Assembly: GCF_047495875.1 (NCBI RefSeq)
Contig: NC_092458.1
Span: forward strand, 2,344,001-2,408,000
Direction of reading: 5' to 3'
Origin: Pithys albifrons albifrons
Lineage: Eukaryota > Chordata > Aves > Passeriformes > Thamnophilidae
DNA: 64,000 bases
The notes under the pieces were generated by a model. That model was not told where the DNA came from and ran no database searches. It saw only the letters and a list, made by a program, of their open reading frames with translations. The translations under genes and the position numbers were made by a program. Of this stretch, positions 11,439 through 24,500 are shown one piece after another. How positions within the stretch are numbered: position 1 is the first letter of the stretch; each line of letters begins with the position of its first letter.

Positions 11439-12618
11439 TTGTTGGACTTGCATATGGGAATATGAGTCACAAGTGCAGATCTGTCCTACTCCTATGATTG
11501 CATATTTCATTTCTATAGCTGACACCTCCCAAATAAATCCAGCATCACTAGTGTGCAGTTACAAACACTAAACATCTGATGTGTTTCACAAACTATTTAC
11601 GGGTTGCTATGGCATTGGCACCATGTTGTTGACTATGGAGGAAATACATGAGCTACAATATGCTTTTCATGTGGTTTCTAGACACTGCAAGTGAAAATAT
11701 AGTCTTACTTGAAATAGGCCATGAATGTTTGCATAATAGTTAACAAATATAACTAAGGATTCAAGTCTTGCCAAGCTACTTTCTGGACTGTCATAAGAAC
11801 TGGATATTGATTCATTTTAATACTGGTAGGAAAACTAATCCCTGATTGATGAAATATATACACAAAATGCTGTTAGGAAAAATAATGAATTTACTTCTTA
11901 GTATTAAACATTGTATATTAACACTTTTGCTTCCAGACATATAATGTATATAGAATGCCTATAAACAGGTGTGCAGTCAGAATAGTTGATCAAGGGACCC
12001 TGTGAATTTAGAAATACAAACAGAATTCTGCCATGTTTTAACATGGAAAACACAAAAGAATGTGCCAAAGAGTAGCAGTCATGTAGAAGACAAAAAGTTA
12101 CCAATGAAGTTCTGTACTTCTCTGCTATAGTTTGAGAATTTTCCATCAACCAAGATGGGGTTTATTTCTGTGTTAATGAAAGAAACATTTCACCAATAGA
12201 GACAGAGTTTTAACTCTTTGGGGGTCTTAGGCAGTAGTATGTAACAGCACACAGACCTGTGCTGGAGGTGGATCTGCTTGGCTCCATAGGGCCAGCTGCT
12301 GAAATGATACTACTCAGGCCCTGCTTCCCCAGCAAGATGTGCTCCCAACTGCTGTCTTGAGAGACTGCTCTGTCCATGTCTGTCAGCTGGTGGCTCCTGT
12401 TTGCTTAACTTGGATTTGGAAGTTCGTTCTCCTTAAATGACAATTACCTGTTAATTTTTCTTTACCACCATGAATTTAAGCACCTAAAAATTGCATGTGT
12501 CTGTTGTTCCAAATGTAATTATGGTGATGGAAATCAGCTTGTTCAAAAGGTGTAGTCAGTCATTGAGTTAAAACTTTTAATTTGATTAACTGGCTCAGCT
12601 AACACAGAGTACTTTATG

Positions 12619-13291
12619 AATTGACAGGAAGCTCAGCATGAGCCAACAGTGTGCCCAGGTGGCCAAGAAGGCCAATGGGATCCTGGCCTGTATCAAAAAT
12701 AGCGTGGCCAGCAGGCCCAGGGCAGTGATCCTTCCCCTGTACTCTGCATTGGTGAGGCCACACCTTGAGTGTTGTGTTCAGTTCTGGGCCCCTCAGTTCA
12801 GAAAGGACATTGAGGTGCTGGAGCGGGGCCAGAGAAGAGCAACGAGGCTGGTGAAGGGACTGGAGCACAAGTCCTATGGGGAGAGGCTGAGGGAGCTGGG
12901 GTTGTTTAGCCTGGAGAAGAGGAGGCTCAGAGGTGACCTCAGCACTGTCTGGAACTGCCTGAAGGGAAGTTCTGGCCAGGTGGGGGTTGGTCTCTTCTCC
13001 CAGGCACTCAGCAATAGGACAGGGGGGCACGATGGGCTTAAGCTCTGCCAGGGGAAATTGAAGTTGGAGATCAGAAAAAAATTTTTTAGAGAGAGAGTGC
13101 TCAGGCATTGGAATGGGCTGCCCAGAGAGGGGGTGGATTCACCATCCCTGGAGATTTTTAAACACAGATTGGCCATGGCACTGAGTGCCATGATCTGGTA
13201 AAGGGACTGGAGTTGGACCAAGGGTTGGACTCGATGATCTTGGAGGTCTTTTCCAACCCAATCCATTCTATGATTCTATGATTCGATGATT
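12619..13291 (+). mobile_element. CR1 LINE, 5'-truncated, open ORF2 tail
   Basis: This copy keeps the last 187 codons of CR1 ORF2 open from 12638 to 13201, including [15 protein letters not shown] and [16 protein letters not shown], followed by the 3' UTR and a terminus of ATTCTATG-type repeats at 13264-13291. The frame is the C-terminal part after the reverse transcriptase core, so it cannot act alone. Intactness of the frame suggests recent insertion. CR1 typically truncates at the 5' end, as here. Confidence 0.95.
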
Positions 13292-13517
13292 TTAGTGTCG
13301 TGCGTAATATGACACTTGTCGTGCAGGGTGTTATTTATAAAAGAAGTAACATTCTAGCAGGTCAAGAACAAATTGTAAAATAAATTATAAAGTTCACCTG
13401 CATTTCTCATTAATTGCAATGGACCTTTTAATTGCTATACTACCTACTGTTCCTGATTAGAATAAAGGAGATCTGTATGGAATACTTTTTCTTTCTGAAC
13501 TCTGAAACCTTCTGGGC

Positions 13518-13548
<31 letters not shown>

Positions 13549-13605
13549 TATATATATATTATATGTATATGGGTATGTGTGTGAGTATGTATATGTATAA
13601 AACAT
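13518..13605. repeat. TA/CA compound microsatellite
   Basis: About ten TA units, six CA units, more TA, then a degraded TATG/TGTG section. Confidence 0.9.
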
Positions 13606-15278
13606 TTCTAAAAGAATTGCTGGAAAGTCTTAGGTTAAAAAAACTTCTGTCATTCTGAGCAATGTTTAAATTAGTCATCAAAGTTTAAAAAACATAACAA
13701 ACCTTTCCTTCATGTTAGGAAAAGTTTAAATGTTTTAAGGGTTGCAGCTTAATTCATAAGGGTGATAAAACTGACAGTGTATTTAAGATGAAAAAGGAAT
13801 CTTGCCAATTGCTGTCTTTTCTAGGAGACAAGAAATCTTTTTGATTTCTCATTCAAAATACTATGCAGCTCAATAATTGTGCTCTAGGGTGTATTGAGTT
13901 GAAGGCTATGCCTTTTCTGTGCCAGAATTAACGCATTTAAACTTGTATCTTTCTCAGATACATCCTTAGGGTACCATCACATAATGCCTCTACTGAGTGA
14001 TGTGCTTTACAAATTAGTGGAAGTGAGAGGTAACCAAAAAATGCAGCAGTTTCTGAGAGCTTAAGTTTTGGGGAACCTGGTCAGGTTGAAAAACAGAGGT
14101 TTTATTATATGATTCCTGGTGCAAGAGTGGATGACAATTCCCAGACTTCCATAATTAGAGCAGATGGAGACACTGCCTCAGAAAGATTTGAAGTTGTGCT
14201 TCTGCTTTTAGGATTACAGGGAGTTTGTTTTTAATAACTTATATAGTTGCAGTGGCATAGGTCTCAGCATACATTAGCATCTGCCTTAATTTCACACCAA
14301 AAATGTTTTGATTAGCTAGTTTTGGATAACCTGTTTTGGCTTGAGAAGAGCATTTGGCCTCTCAAGTACAGAAATACTTCTTAGAGAAGGACACTGTAAT
14401 AAATGTAATGCTGTAAAGTTGTTTCTTCTCTGCATGCCTTGTAAAACCAAAATGAGTCAGTCTGTGCATCAAGAAGGTCCAGAATTTCTGACTGCATAAC
14501 AGCCCTTTGTAAGGGATTCAGAGATGTAGTACACAGAAATGTTACTACAAAAAATACTAACCCCAGGATCATCAGGACTTTTCATTGTTATGGGTCGAAT
14601 ATCCAGAAATCCTCGACAAATGGCAGTTCCTGGAAACAGTCATGCAGGATTCCATTAGAAAATCTAAGAAAAAACCAAGAAATCAGAGCTTCTATTTCTT
14701 TTGTTATTTATGGTGTTCACTTTTTAATGTATTTGTTTGTATCAATCTAAGCACATGTGTGTGTATATGGGTCTGCCTGTATTTTATATATACAGACATA
14801 AATAGTTTTGGTTGATTTTATTTTCACACTGAGTATCATCTCTTCTTTTCTCTAAAGAACAATTTGACACCTGTGGCTTGTGCTTGCTTAATTCTAGGCA
14901 GTTACAGAAGAGTAGTTTGTTTATGAGCTGGGAAAAAAAAATAAAAACAAAACAAAAAACAGAACAGTGGTGGGCTCATGTGTCTAGTCAATACTAGAAG
15001 AACAAAAGCAAACCTGCAGATTTGAAATCTGTTCTAGATCTAAAGCAGTAACTTGATCTAGAAATGTGTTGAGGGACCCTTCAGAGAGAAATTTGCCAAA
15101 CATTTCAACTTATATATCTTAACACAATAATTATATAAATTAACACAATTAATTATTATTAACATAATAAAAGTAATATTAAAACTAATTAATTTATAAA
15201 ACCAGTATTTTCATGTTTTAAATGTAAATATGAATATTGACTTTAGTGTGTTGAACATATGCTTTCTCTTTGGTAAAG

Positions 15279-15595
15279 GGGTCTGAGAGGAGATCTTGCC
15301 ACTCTGCAACTACCTGAAAGGAGGTTGTAGAGAGATGGGAGTTGGTCCCTTCCCCCCAGCAGCAAACAACACAACGACAGGGAATGGCCTCAAGTTGTGC
15401 CAAGGGAGATTTAGATCGGATATTAGAAAAAAATTCATCACAGAAAGCTGTCCATGGAAGCAGTTGAGTCACCACCCTGGAGGAATTTAAAGGTCATGCA
15501 GATGAGGCACTTGGGGAAATCGTTAAGTGACAGACCTGGCATTGCTTGGTTAACAGTTGGGTTCAATGACCTTAGAGGTCTCTTCTTGTTTCTAA
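15279..15595 (+). mobile_element. CR1 LINE 3' fragment, older subfamily
   Basis: It includes the CR1 frame CNYLKGGCREMGVGPFPP and GLKLCQGRF, then a 3' UTR with GGGTTCAATGACCTTAGAGG. The ATTCTATG terminus has decayed. It differs from the young copies and fits an older CR1 subfamily. Confidence 0.85.
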
Positions 15596-17980
15596 ACAAC
15601 TTGAGCATTCTGGCACAGCAAGCTTCTCCTTTCTTCACTCAAACTGTCCTGAAGACATGGCGGGTTTAGGGCAGGCAGACTGGGAGATGGAGCAGCTCAC
15701 TAATGAAGATTGGTCGAGTGTTGTATTTGATCCTTTGGTTTTTACTGTATCATTTCAGAGGGGAGACTTTGGGGGCTGAAGAGTGTTTATTCTTCTAGTG
15801 TAGTGATGCTTGTCTTCCAAGGATGCCTTGTTAAGGAAACTCAATAAACATCAATAAGGTGGAAGGCAGGTAAAGCCACAGCAAAAGTTCTCTTAGTTTG
15901 CCAAGTTCATAAAATAGTTTCGCTGTATGCTTCTGGTTTTACTTTATAATAGTCAGCATTCCAACGACAGAACTCTTTCTCTCCTCAATCTAATCTAAAT
16001 CCAAACAAATTTCTTGCCATGAAGTCATGTGTTTATTTTTCTGTGAAATGACATTTAATTTAATTCAGCAATATGCTTATGCCCCTCTTTGCTAGTGCAG
16101 CTTTCACTGCTGACCAAACCAGGCTTCTCCCATTTTGCACTGTAACCTGCACTGTAATTTTACAACTCTTAGTTTTTCTTCCTTTGTATTCCCTCTAAGA
16201 GGATGCTCTTTCTTAAAATATTAGGGAAGTAGCTTTCTTTCCTTATAAATAAATGTTTCAATTGCAGAACACTTGAAGTCACTTAATACTTTTATTCTCT
16301 AGAAGTTACAGTGAGAGGAAAAGATTAATATAAGATTTTAGTGACTTAAAGGTAGATTTCTTAATATAGAGTGAATCATATTTGGATGTCTACGCTTCTG
16401 TAAATAGATGCTGACTGTTGGAAATTCTGTATTCCTATTCTGCTTGAATAAAAGCCTGTAATCTGTAGTTTCCGTGCAGACCTTGTGTGTGTGCACATGT
16501 GCAGGCAACAGTGTCAGCCAACAACTGTTTTCAGTATATTTATGTTAAATGAAGTGACCCTGACACTTTTTATTGATTCCATTTTGCCTGAAGCTTAGTC
16601 CTGTACCTTTTCTAAAAAGAATTCGTTGCTTATTTGAAAAAACTCCCAAAACTGAAACTAAGTGACAATGTAGTTCCAGATGGATGCATTCCATTTAACT
16701 TAGTGTGTTCTGTGGGCACTGACCATCATGGCAAGTATGGGCTACTTGTTAATTTTCTCTCTTCTTCAGTATATAGTTGCATTCAGAAATAATACATTAA
16801 TAATAATGACCTTGATTCTTCACTGACATGTTAAGTTCTTGAAAACTAATACAATCTTTTATTATGTATATTTTATGACGTAGCTTCTCAAACTCAGTTG
16901 GATTTTTGAAGTAACAATAACAATTAAAAAAAATTAAAAAGTGCTGGTTTTACATATTTATCTTTCATCTCCAGTAATCTTAACTAAGTAACAAAACCAA
17001 CACTATTATTATCTAAAGGTGATTATTTATTGTTTAATTTTATTGGTAATGATTTTGTCTTTCCGTACAGATAATACTCAGTGTAACATCAGTTTTGTGA
17101 ATAAGTCTGATGGATAAATTATGAGTAATTTAAAGAAAACATAATTTTTCTTCTTCAGAAGGGATCCACTCATAATGTTAATCCCAAAGGGTTCACATTC
17201 TGCCACTCTTAATATGTTTTTACATGTATGACTTGATAACTTTGGAAATTTTGGCAGAACATTTCACATCTGAATATATTTATAAAGTCATGGTGCAAGT
17301 AGTCTTGCCTGACTTCAGACATCTGCAATGTTTATGTCTTAGTTGGTCCTGAGTTGGATTTCATTTAATTAATAAAAGAAAACAGTTCTATAGCAGAATT
17401 AATCTCTTCCTATTGTAGTCATCTAAGATGAATCTGGATGAGACAAAGGAGACATCTGAAGTTCTGTGTGATGAATCCTGTCCTTTCTTCAAACCTTACC
17501 TGCTTTTTGTGAATCTTGACTGGAATGCTCTACACAAACTATGTGGCACAGTCACTAAATATCTTTTTGTTCAATATGCCCAAACAATTGTGTCACTTTT
17601 TACAGATCCAGTTTGATAAAACTTGATGCCAGAATCCTTATCTGGAGACACTTGGCCTTTCCTGCTCTTAGTTCACACACAGTTCTGGTCTGAACCATCT
17701 CCAGTTCTTGTTCTGTTGTGCTTCTTTGCTACCTGCCCTATGAAATGTGGAAGCTGAATTTAGTGATGTCACAAATATTGCCTTGAGTTTTTCTTTTAAA
17801 ATACATTTAATGTCATGTTCAAAGGGTGCTGGTCTGATGATTTTGATATGATGAAATCTGCGGCACACTTTTAAAAATAGTTAATATAAATTGCAAGATT
17901 TTGCCTCATCTTTCATTATGGATAAACACTCAATATAAAAATAAGTTTATAGAAACATTAATTTCACATTTTTATTACAG

Positions 17981-18128
17981 ATTAGAGGAAGAAAAGAATA
18001 TCTTATCAGAATTTCAAGAGGATTTGAACAAGTTGATTTTGTGGTTAGAGGAAGCGGACAGTGTTATTCGTATTCCCCTTGAACCAGGGAATGAAGACCA
18101 GTTGAGAGACTGCCTTAGCAAAGTAAAG
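17981..18128 (+). CDS. DMD: Dystrophin exon 46 (repeat R18, helix A)
   Basis: 148 bp, equal to human exon 46, between TTTATTACAG and GTATTG. The first base completes the Arg codon split after exon 45; then 49 codons read LEEEKNILSEFQEDL, LILWLEEADS and IPLEPGNEDQLRD. The Trp of LILWLEEAD is the core helix-A tryptophan of spectrin repeat R18. The donor GTATTG lacks the usual G at +5, which suggests reliance on other signals. Confidence 0.98.
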
Positions 18129-20065
18129 GTATTGTGAGCTTTATTCCAATGTTCTCTTACTTTATCAATTCTCAATTTTCAAAAAAGATGTCTGCCATCA
18201 AACACAGCATTCATTTAGCATTCTTACATAAATCAAAGCAATGGAATTTCAAAACCCAGGTACAAATATATACTGATCATACTACAACCAGAAAAGTAAT
18301 GGAAAAGGTACTGAAAGGGAACTATCCTGTCCCTAGGCAATTAATCATTATCTTTTTCATCCTCACTTCTTAATTCAGAACTTCACTGTGTTATATGTAC
18401 AGCATTTCTCTATAGGTGTCTTGCTAACATTTTATGACTTCTCACTTGTTAAATGGTATTCAGTATTTCACAAGAGTATTCAGAATTGTGAATAATTATA
18501 AATATCAACTCAAATATCACAGCAACATTTTCTAGACTAAACATCTAGATGACTTTTTTAAAAAAAACCCATCATAATATTAAATATCTGGTTTTAAAGG
18601 CTGGAATATTTTCATGAATATGTTAGAATTTTGATACTGCTAAAAATACATTCAGTGGAAGTTGCTCTGTTTAGTTTTTTGAAATGTGTTCAGTAGAATG
18701 ACTGTCTTTAATAGTTTGTGCAATAGTAACTTAAACTGTAATTGGAAAATGCATATTACTTATAGAATATATGCCTAAAGGTTTCCTGTTCTCTCTTGAA
18801 GATAAGGACATTGTGATCCTTTATGTCAATCCAAGCTGAGCAAATTCAACAAGTGATGTTTAGAGTGTTACAGAATCTGTAGAAAACTTGACAGCTTGTT
18901 CTTCTTTCAACAAAATATGAAAAAAAACCCCACCAACCCTGAGGGATTCTTTAGTAAAAATCTATCTTAATTTTTTAAAATAGCATTTGAGGAAGTGGAG
19001 ACTTAACCATGTGCTGAGTTTGTCCCTCTGTTTAATGTAAGTTGTCAGTGAGTTGAGCAGGGAATTTGCAAGGCTCTGCCTCTGTTGTTGAGGACATCAG
19101 AACCAAGGCCAATAAATACTTGTAGGAGTGTTTAGATGCATCTTCTAACTTTGGGACAGGATTAAGGGTTTAAGGTCTAAATTGATTGCTTAGAACCATG
19201 AAGGCTCCACTCCTCATATACACACAAATATTTCTTATTTATAGTATTCCCAAGGGACATATAATAGCAAAATTAAAGGTGGTAACATCTCTTATTTGTG
19301 TCTTATTTTTACAATCCACCTTTCCCTTTTGGAGCTGCACAACAGGGAATAAATCCTAATGCAGCAAATAATGCTGCACTGGCTTGTGGCATGGCTCATT
19401 TCATACCTACCTGCCTAAGTCAGTAATAAAAAAAAAGAGAGAAAAAAAGTACAACAACAATAAAAACACTCTTGAAGAAGAGTCTTTTAGCTACATTATC
19501 CTCACTTGGTATGTTCAGCTACTTTGACAGTAGAAGTGTACAGTAACTACACATGCAATGGAGAAGTGGTACTTTTAGATACTGCCTTGCATTCTTTGGC
19601 TTTCCTTTTTAGGTAGTTTGTTTGATTTTATGAACATACATGAACAATCTTAATTAAGGGGTTAGACTGGAGGACTTTTCACCACATACCATCTGGGTGA
19701 CTCTGTTCTCAGCATGTAACATATTCCAGCCCTTCTCCAAAATGCTTGCTCCTCACCATATTAAAAGATTATTAAACTTCTTATACATGAGTTATTGAGT
19801 GTCCAGAGCTGAAATCTGTAACGTAATAGTCACTTAGATCTTGTGAAACCATGTATTGTGGCATTTAGTACTTACTTTATGCTTGATTCACTAACAGAGT
19901 CTCTTTTGGGGCTTTTTTCTAACCTTCTACATTCAGAAAGCAACAGTTATTTTGCCTTGAATTGAGTTTATTCCTTCAGCTGATACACAAATCGATAAGG
20001 GTGAAGATAAGAGAGCTGAAAATTCTCCCACAGTTCATCTTAACTGCTGTATTTGTCTGTTCCAG
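18129..20065 (+). other. DMD: DMD intron 46 (about 1.9 kb)
   Basis: Short intron, GTATTG to TGTTCCAG, similar in size to human intron 46 as I recall it. It contains A-rich tracts near 18549-18567 and 19428-19465 and otherwise unique AT-rich sequence. I recognised no repeats or RNA genes. Confidence 0.9.
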
Positions 20066-20215
20066 TTACGAGCTGAAGAGCTGCCTCCCCACAAGGGAAT
20101 ACTGAAACGATTAAATGAAACTGGAGGAATAGCACTTGGCAGTGCATCACTGAACCCAGACAGAAAACATAAGCTTGAGAGTACACTGAAGGAGGCCAAC
20201 CATCATTTGTTAAAG
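20066..20215 (+). CDS. DMD: Dystrophin exon 47 (repeat R18, helices B-C)
   Basis: 150 bp and 50 whole codons in phase 0, as in human, between TTCCAG and GTTAGA. It reads LRAEELPPHKGILKRLNETG, then SASLNPDRKHKLESTL, ending ANHHLLK. In human dystrophin the equivalent end reads TNLQWIK, so the helix-C tryptophan position holds Leu here. The donor GTTAGA has T at +3, a weak match to consensus. The exon is otherwise a clear match. Confidence 0.97.
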
Positions 20216-21442
20216 GTTAGACATATTACTGTTATAACTGTGGTGTAAAATTTTAATCTGCAGCGAATATTCACGTTATATATTTTCTGGTATGTATAAT
20301 TTTTCTCTGTGTGAAGAGGCATTTGAATGCATAATGAACCTGAGGAAGACAAATGTGTACAATACACTGCTGTGAGAAACAACAAACCAAGACTATTAGT
20401 GCCTGAAGTGATGATGCTGCATTCAAATTACAGGTCTTCTGCTTGAGGGTGGAATGCAGAGCATCATTTTTGTAGGCTGGTGCTTTTGCTGGTACAAAAT
20501 ACTCCAGGCTTTGTGATTCAGGTGTGTGAGAGGCAGTAGCAAATGGCTGATTTCCTAAATGGAAACACTTCCCAACTCTGTTCTGTTATAAACTCCAAAC
20601 TGGAAGCTGAACCCACTGTTTCACCTTCCATCATGTGTCTTCCAAACTTGAACATTCACTTCTGGTTTCTGTGTAGTAAAACAGCACTGATTTTTCTTTC
20701 TGGGCTCTCCATACTGGTGGAGAGAAGTAGAGGAGGATTCTGTTCTGTTTAAGTGCTGAAGTACCATATTTTTGTAGTGGAAATGGGTAAAAATGAGTAG
20801 CAGATCTGCTAAAGAGAGGTAGATAATTTGAATGCTCTCATATAGCAGAAATGGTAGAAAATGTTGTCCAAAGGATTACCACCCAATCTATGGCCTAGCC
20901 TGGTCTGGAAGAGTCAAGGTAGAATCAGCTGGAGTATTTCTGTTGAGACTGATGGTAAAGTCAGTGTCTGCAAAATTAACCTGTGGGATTTATTTGTTAA
21001 AGATACCAGGATGCTGAATAAAAAATGATGCCAAAGGGTTTTTGTTCTGATTTTCACATTTTGTAGATTTTAGGAACACAGTAGTTGTAGATTTTTAGAA
21101 AGTTAATATTTCTATCAGTTTAAGTTTAATGCCTTTCTATCACTACCCCTGTCCCAGAACAGGGAGCTCAAATTCCTTTAGTTAATTCATCTTGTTTAGA
21201 CTCCTTTCCAAGGTAGAGCTGAAGGATATCAGAAGGCCCACAGAATGAAACATAAACACAGGTCAGAGTGACCCAAAAGCCTGAACTGGATGAACTCCAA
21301 GGGACCTTTGTGTGCCTGAGGAAGAAGAGCTGATGAAGACAGAGGGTCTTGACAACCCCAGACCCAATTCCAGGGGTTGGACCAGGGGTGGGACTGGGGC
21401 TGGACTGAGAAATGTGTAAAGCAATGATTGGAGGGATCTTAT

Positions 21443-21449
21443 TATAAAA
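21443..21449 (+). promoter_or_regulatory. LTR TATA box
   Basis: TATAAAA within the family 2 LTR, preserved in all four copies (in antisense in the other three, for example TTTTATA at 25808). It could drive a sense transcript inside DMD intron 47; there is no evidence that it does. Confidence 0.6.
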
Positions 21450-21517
21450 GCCATGGAAACAAGAACTGGGGTACATGCATGTCATCCTGTATTCCTGTGG
21501 GCTGTAGGCCCTGTGAT

Positions 21518-21523
21518 ATTAAA
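21518..21523 (+). promoter_or_regulatory. LTR poly(A) signal
   Basis: ATTAAA about 70 bp downstream of the TATA box, followed by a T/G-containing stretch, as expected at an LTR R/U5 border. It is sense to DMD, so it is a potential premature polyadenylation site in intron 47. Confidence 0.5.
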
Positions 21524-24500
21524 GGACCTTTACTTTTTATCTTACCCTGCACTAACGTGGCTCAGAGTCCTGTTTTTGGGGGAAAGGGTCATTCACGGCA
21601 TCAAAAAAAAAAAAAAAGAAAGAAAAAAGAGTAATTCATTGTGTTTTAGCTCTGGGGAAAGGAAAAAAACTGAGAAAATAATCTAAGCACCTTACTGAAA
21701 AGGCAAGCTAGAGTTTGTGGTCAAGAATTAGGAACTTATTTGATGTGATACTCTTACTAGTTTCTTCCTAACAGAAGCAGTCTGGCAAAGTTCAGAATAT
21801 TAGCTAATGGCTCAGGCTAAAGTGGATAATAAATATTGATCACATTCACAAACTCCAAGTTAGACACATAAATCATTATTTCTGTGTTTGGACAGATATA
21901 TCTCTTTCTCTCCAAATGGGTTTCTGAAATCAATGTACATAGAAGAATTCAGAACACTTCCAGATGAGAATGGTGTTACTTATTAGCTGGTGGAAGCATA
22001 TACATAGCTGAATTTAGGCAGTATGATTTGAATATCTAAGCCATCTTTATTAAAACAACAACCTTAGTTTTCAAGAACAAAATCTTTGGTTTTAGTGAGA
22101 TTACATAAATACATCTTAAGAAAATCTGCAATTTGTCACTGAATATAGACTTTTACTGATTACTCACATAACTAAAAACTGCATTTTCATTTTCTGCCTG
22201 CTGATGAAAAAATGTTTCAGGTTACTTGTCACAGTCAGAGTAACCATGAATTTTGTTGAAAGTACTTGAATTTGGATGAAATATGGGAGATTTTATGTCT
22301 CCTAGATGTAAGCAATGTGTCTGGCAAAATAATTATGCTTGGAATTCACTACTTGAAACCTTTCATTTACTTATAAAAGAGACTAAAAAAGAGAAAATTA
22401 ATCTTCCATTTGAGATCAATACTTAACCAGATCGTTTTTATTTCAGTTATTTACCCATGGAGATGTATAAAAGTGAGTTCTCATTGGCCCTTGGGCTCTG
22501 AATCTAAAGAATCAGAGAAATGCAGTGGTTTGTGATTCCTTGTGGCTTTGGTTTTTGTTTTGTTTGTTTGTTGGTTTTGTTTTCTTTTCAGATGAACAGA
22601 CATCGAGTTAGAAAATTACAAGACTAAAATCCTTGCACCTTGTCTGAGGGTCTTCTCTTTCTTATATATTTTTCAGGTTTTTCTTGTAATCTTGACAGAT
22701 ATAGAAAACAAAGAGAAAATAGTTAAAAGCTCAGATTGGGTTTCTGTAAGATTTTTCTGATGAAATGGGAAAAAAGAAATATTTTTTCATTTGCAATTTT
22801 TTATTCTGTTACTCATGATTTGTATGCAAAGCCTCAATTAAGTGCTTCAATTTCTGACCTTCAAGTCTAGAGTCTGTAATAAATTTAGAAATCATGTAAA
22901 GAAACTCTGCAGGCCTGACAGAGGAACTTTATGCTGTCAGTTACAGATATGTAAGCACTGAAAAAATCCCCACCAGTGTTTACTGTGAGACAAAGCTCCC
23001 AGGTCTGGAACTTTCATATCAGGCAAACTTTGTAGGTCACCTGAGAATGGTTCTGTAGTCAGTTGTTTTGATGAGGATATATTTTTTGTGTTCCTCAAAG
23101 CACAGTAGACAAACATCATCACATAGTGATTTCCCTGGGGCTTTTCTGTCTCTCCATCCCCTTTTAAGACTGTACCTTATACTTAAATCCTTTGTTTCTA
23201 ACTGTTTGTTTTCTGGCATTCCTGCTAAAAATGGCCATGTAATGCTGTACCATTTCTGATTATATCATATTGCAGTATATGAAACATACATGACAGTTAC
23301 ATAAATAATGTTAGGTAGATTTTTATCTGCTGTACACTTGAGGAATTCTGTTTACTTCAGAGCAGCTGTGACAATTTACACCAGCTGAGAATGTAGCCAA
23401 ATATCTCCTCAAGTTATCACAAAGTTTTGTTTTGCCTTGATCTGTCAAGCAGGGGAGTAGGGGACACCTGTGAGTCTTAACCTTCAAGGTGACATATTTG
23501 AAATAAGTCATGTTCAAACCTCCTTTACAGTCACAGAATCTGTTACCCTACAGCAATGGAAATAACCTAGAAAGCAAATTGAGTATGAAAGGAATTGCAG
23601 TCACATAAAAGTAGCTTTTTTGCTTTTACTTCAGAATTGTCTTTGCTTTTGGGTGTTTGTATCACGTGCTGATGACCTTGAGAGTAGATGTATGAAGAGT
23701 TTTTCTTTCTTTGGATAGTACTAATTTTAACATGACACTTTTTAGACAACTTTATTGAATAGTGATTCTAATAGGCTGTTACCTAAGACAATATAGTTTA
23801 AGAAGTGAATGAAGATTAAAGCCCTCATTTGAAAGGCATGACTTTTAAATTCTATCCTGGTTTTACTTATTATACCCTCTCCAAAGCCAGTATTTCTTGT
23901 AAAAATGAAAATAGCACTATCTTTATGGAGTCTTAATATTATGAAAAATGAAGTGCTTTATGACCATTTTTGTGCTTTCACATCGAGAATTTTTCATTTA
24001 GTTTCAAAGCTCAAAGTATCTTCTGCTGTGATAGCCAAGCAAGCCAACCACCTAGTGCTTCAAAGCATACAAAAGGGTAGCAGGCACTGCAGTTTGTGAT
24101 GAATTCAGTTCTTGTCGTATACCACCTGCCATGGCATGCAACAGATCTGTAATGGGTTTCTTACCTTTTGCTGTGCAGTAAATGGATTGATAGATTAGGT
24201 CTGAGACCAGTGAACCATGGAATCAGAGGTTTGCTGGAAGGAGTTTATTACTCTTTAATATTATTCTTGGTCTGGTGTCAGCCAAGAGCGATGAGCTAGA
24301 TTATCTGAAAGTAAGCTGGATGCCAAAATCAGCATTCTGCTCATTTATCCACCTTAGTCTTCACAACATCCACTGTATGTATTATGAAGGTTATCATAAG
24401 TGCCTGATGGAGACATTTTGTTTTGCTGCCTTTTAATTTGTCTCCTAGTATTAGTTCTAATTACTATACACTGAAGAGACTATTTCACTGTTTATTGCCA

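Larger units (their letters stand above)
1974..17980 (+). other. DMD: DMD intron 45 (about 16.0 kb)
   Basis: It starts GTAGGT and ends TTTATTACAG. Its repeats are listed separately. The stretches between them (4498-6859, 7913-9247, 9575-10938, 11439-12618, 13606-15278 and 15596-17980) are AT-rich unique sequence with short chance frames, and I found no coding support or RNA gene. Around 12230-12410 there is a somewhat GC-richer patch with no recognised identity. An AT-rich, TTAACACAAT-like imperfect repetition lies near 15115-15205. The human intron 45 is roughly twice as long, as I recall. Confidence 0.9.
21026..21603 (+). mobile_element. Solo LTR, family 2, copy 1 (sense to DMD)
   Basis: A 578-bp unit starting TGATGCC and ending GGCATCA, a perfect 7-bp terminal inverted repeat, flanked by AAAA on both sides (21022-21025, 21604-21607), so a 4-bp duplication is possible but cannot be told from the A-rich flank. 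Sense is + because a TATA box (TATAAAA, 21443) and a poly(A) signal (ATTAAA, 21518) occur in the right order for a U3-R-U5 layout. Reverse-complement copies lie at 25654, 29818 and 37090. Frames of 60-105 codons inside are not genes. Confidence 0.93.

Noticed and set aside
12614..13108. 164-codon minus-strand frame, repeated at 45116-45607
   Set aside because: Antisense shadow of the CR1 ORF2 tail; the similarity between the two loci is due to CR1.
13518..13605. CRISPR-like or structured repeat
   Set aside because: It is a simple TA/CA microsatellite with no spacers.
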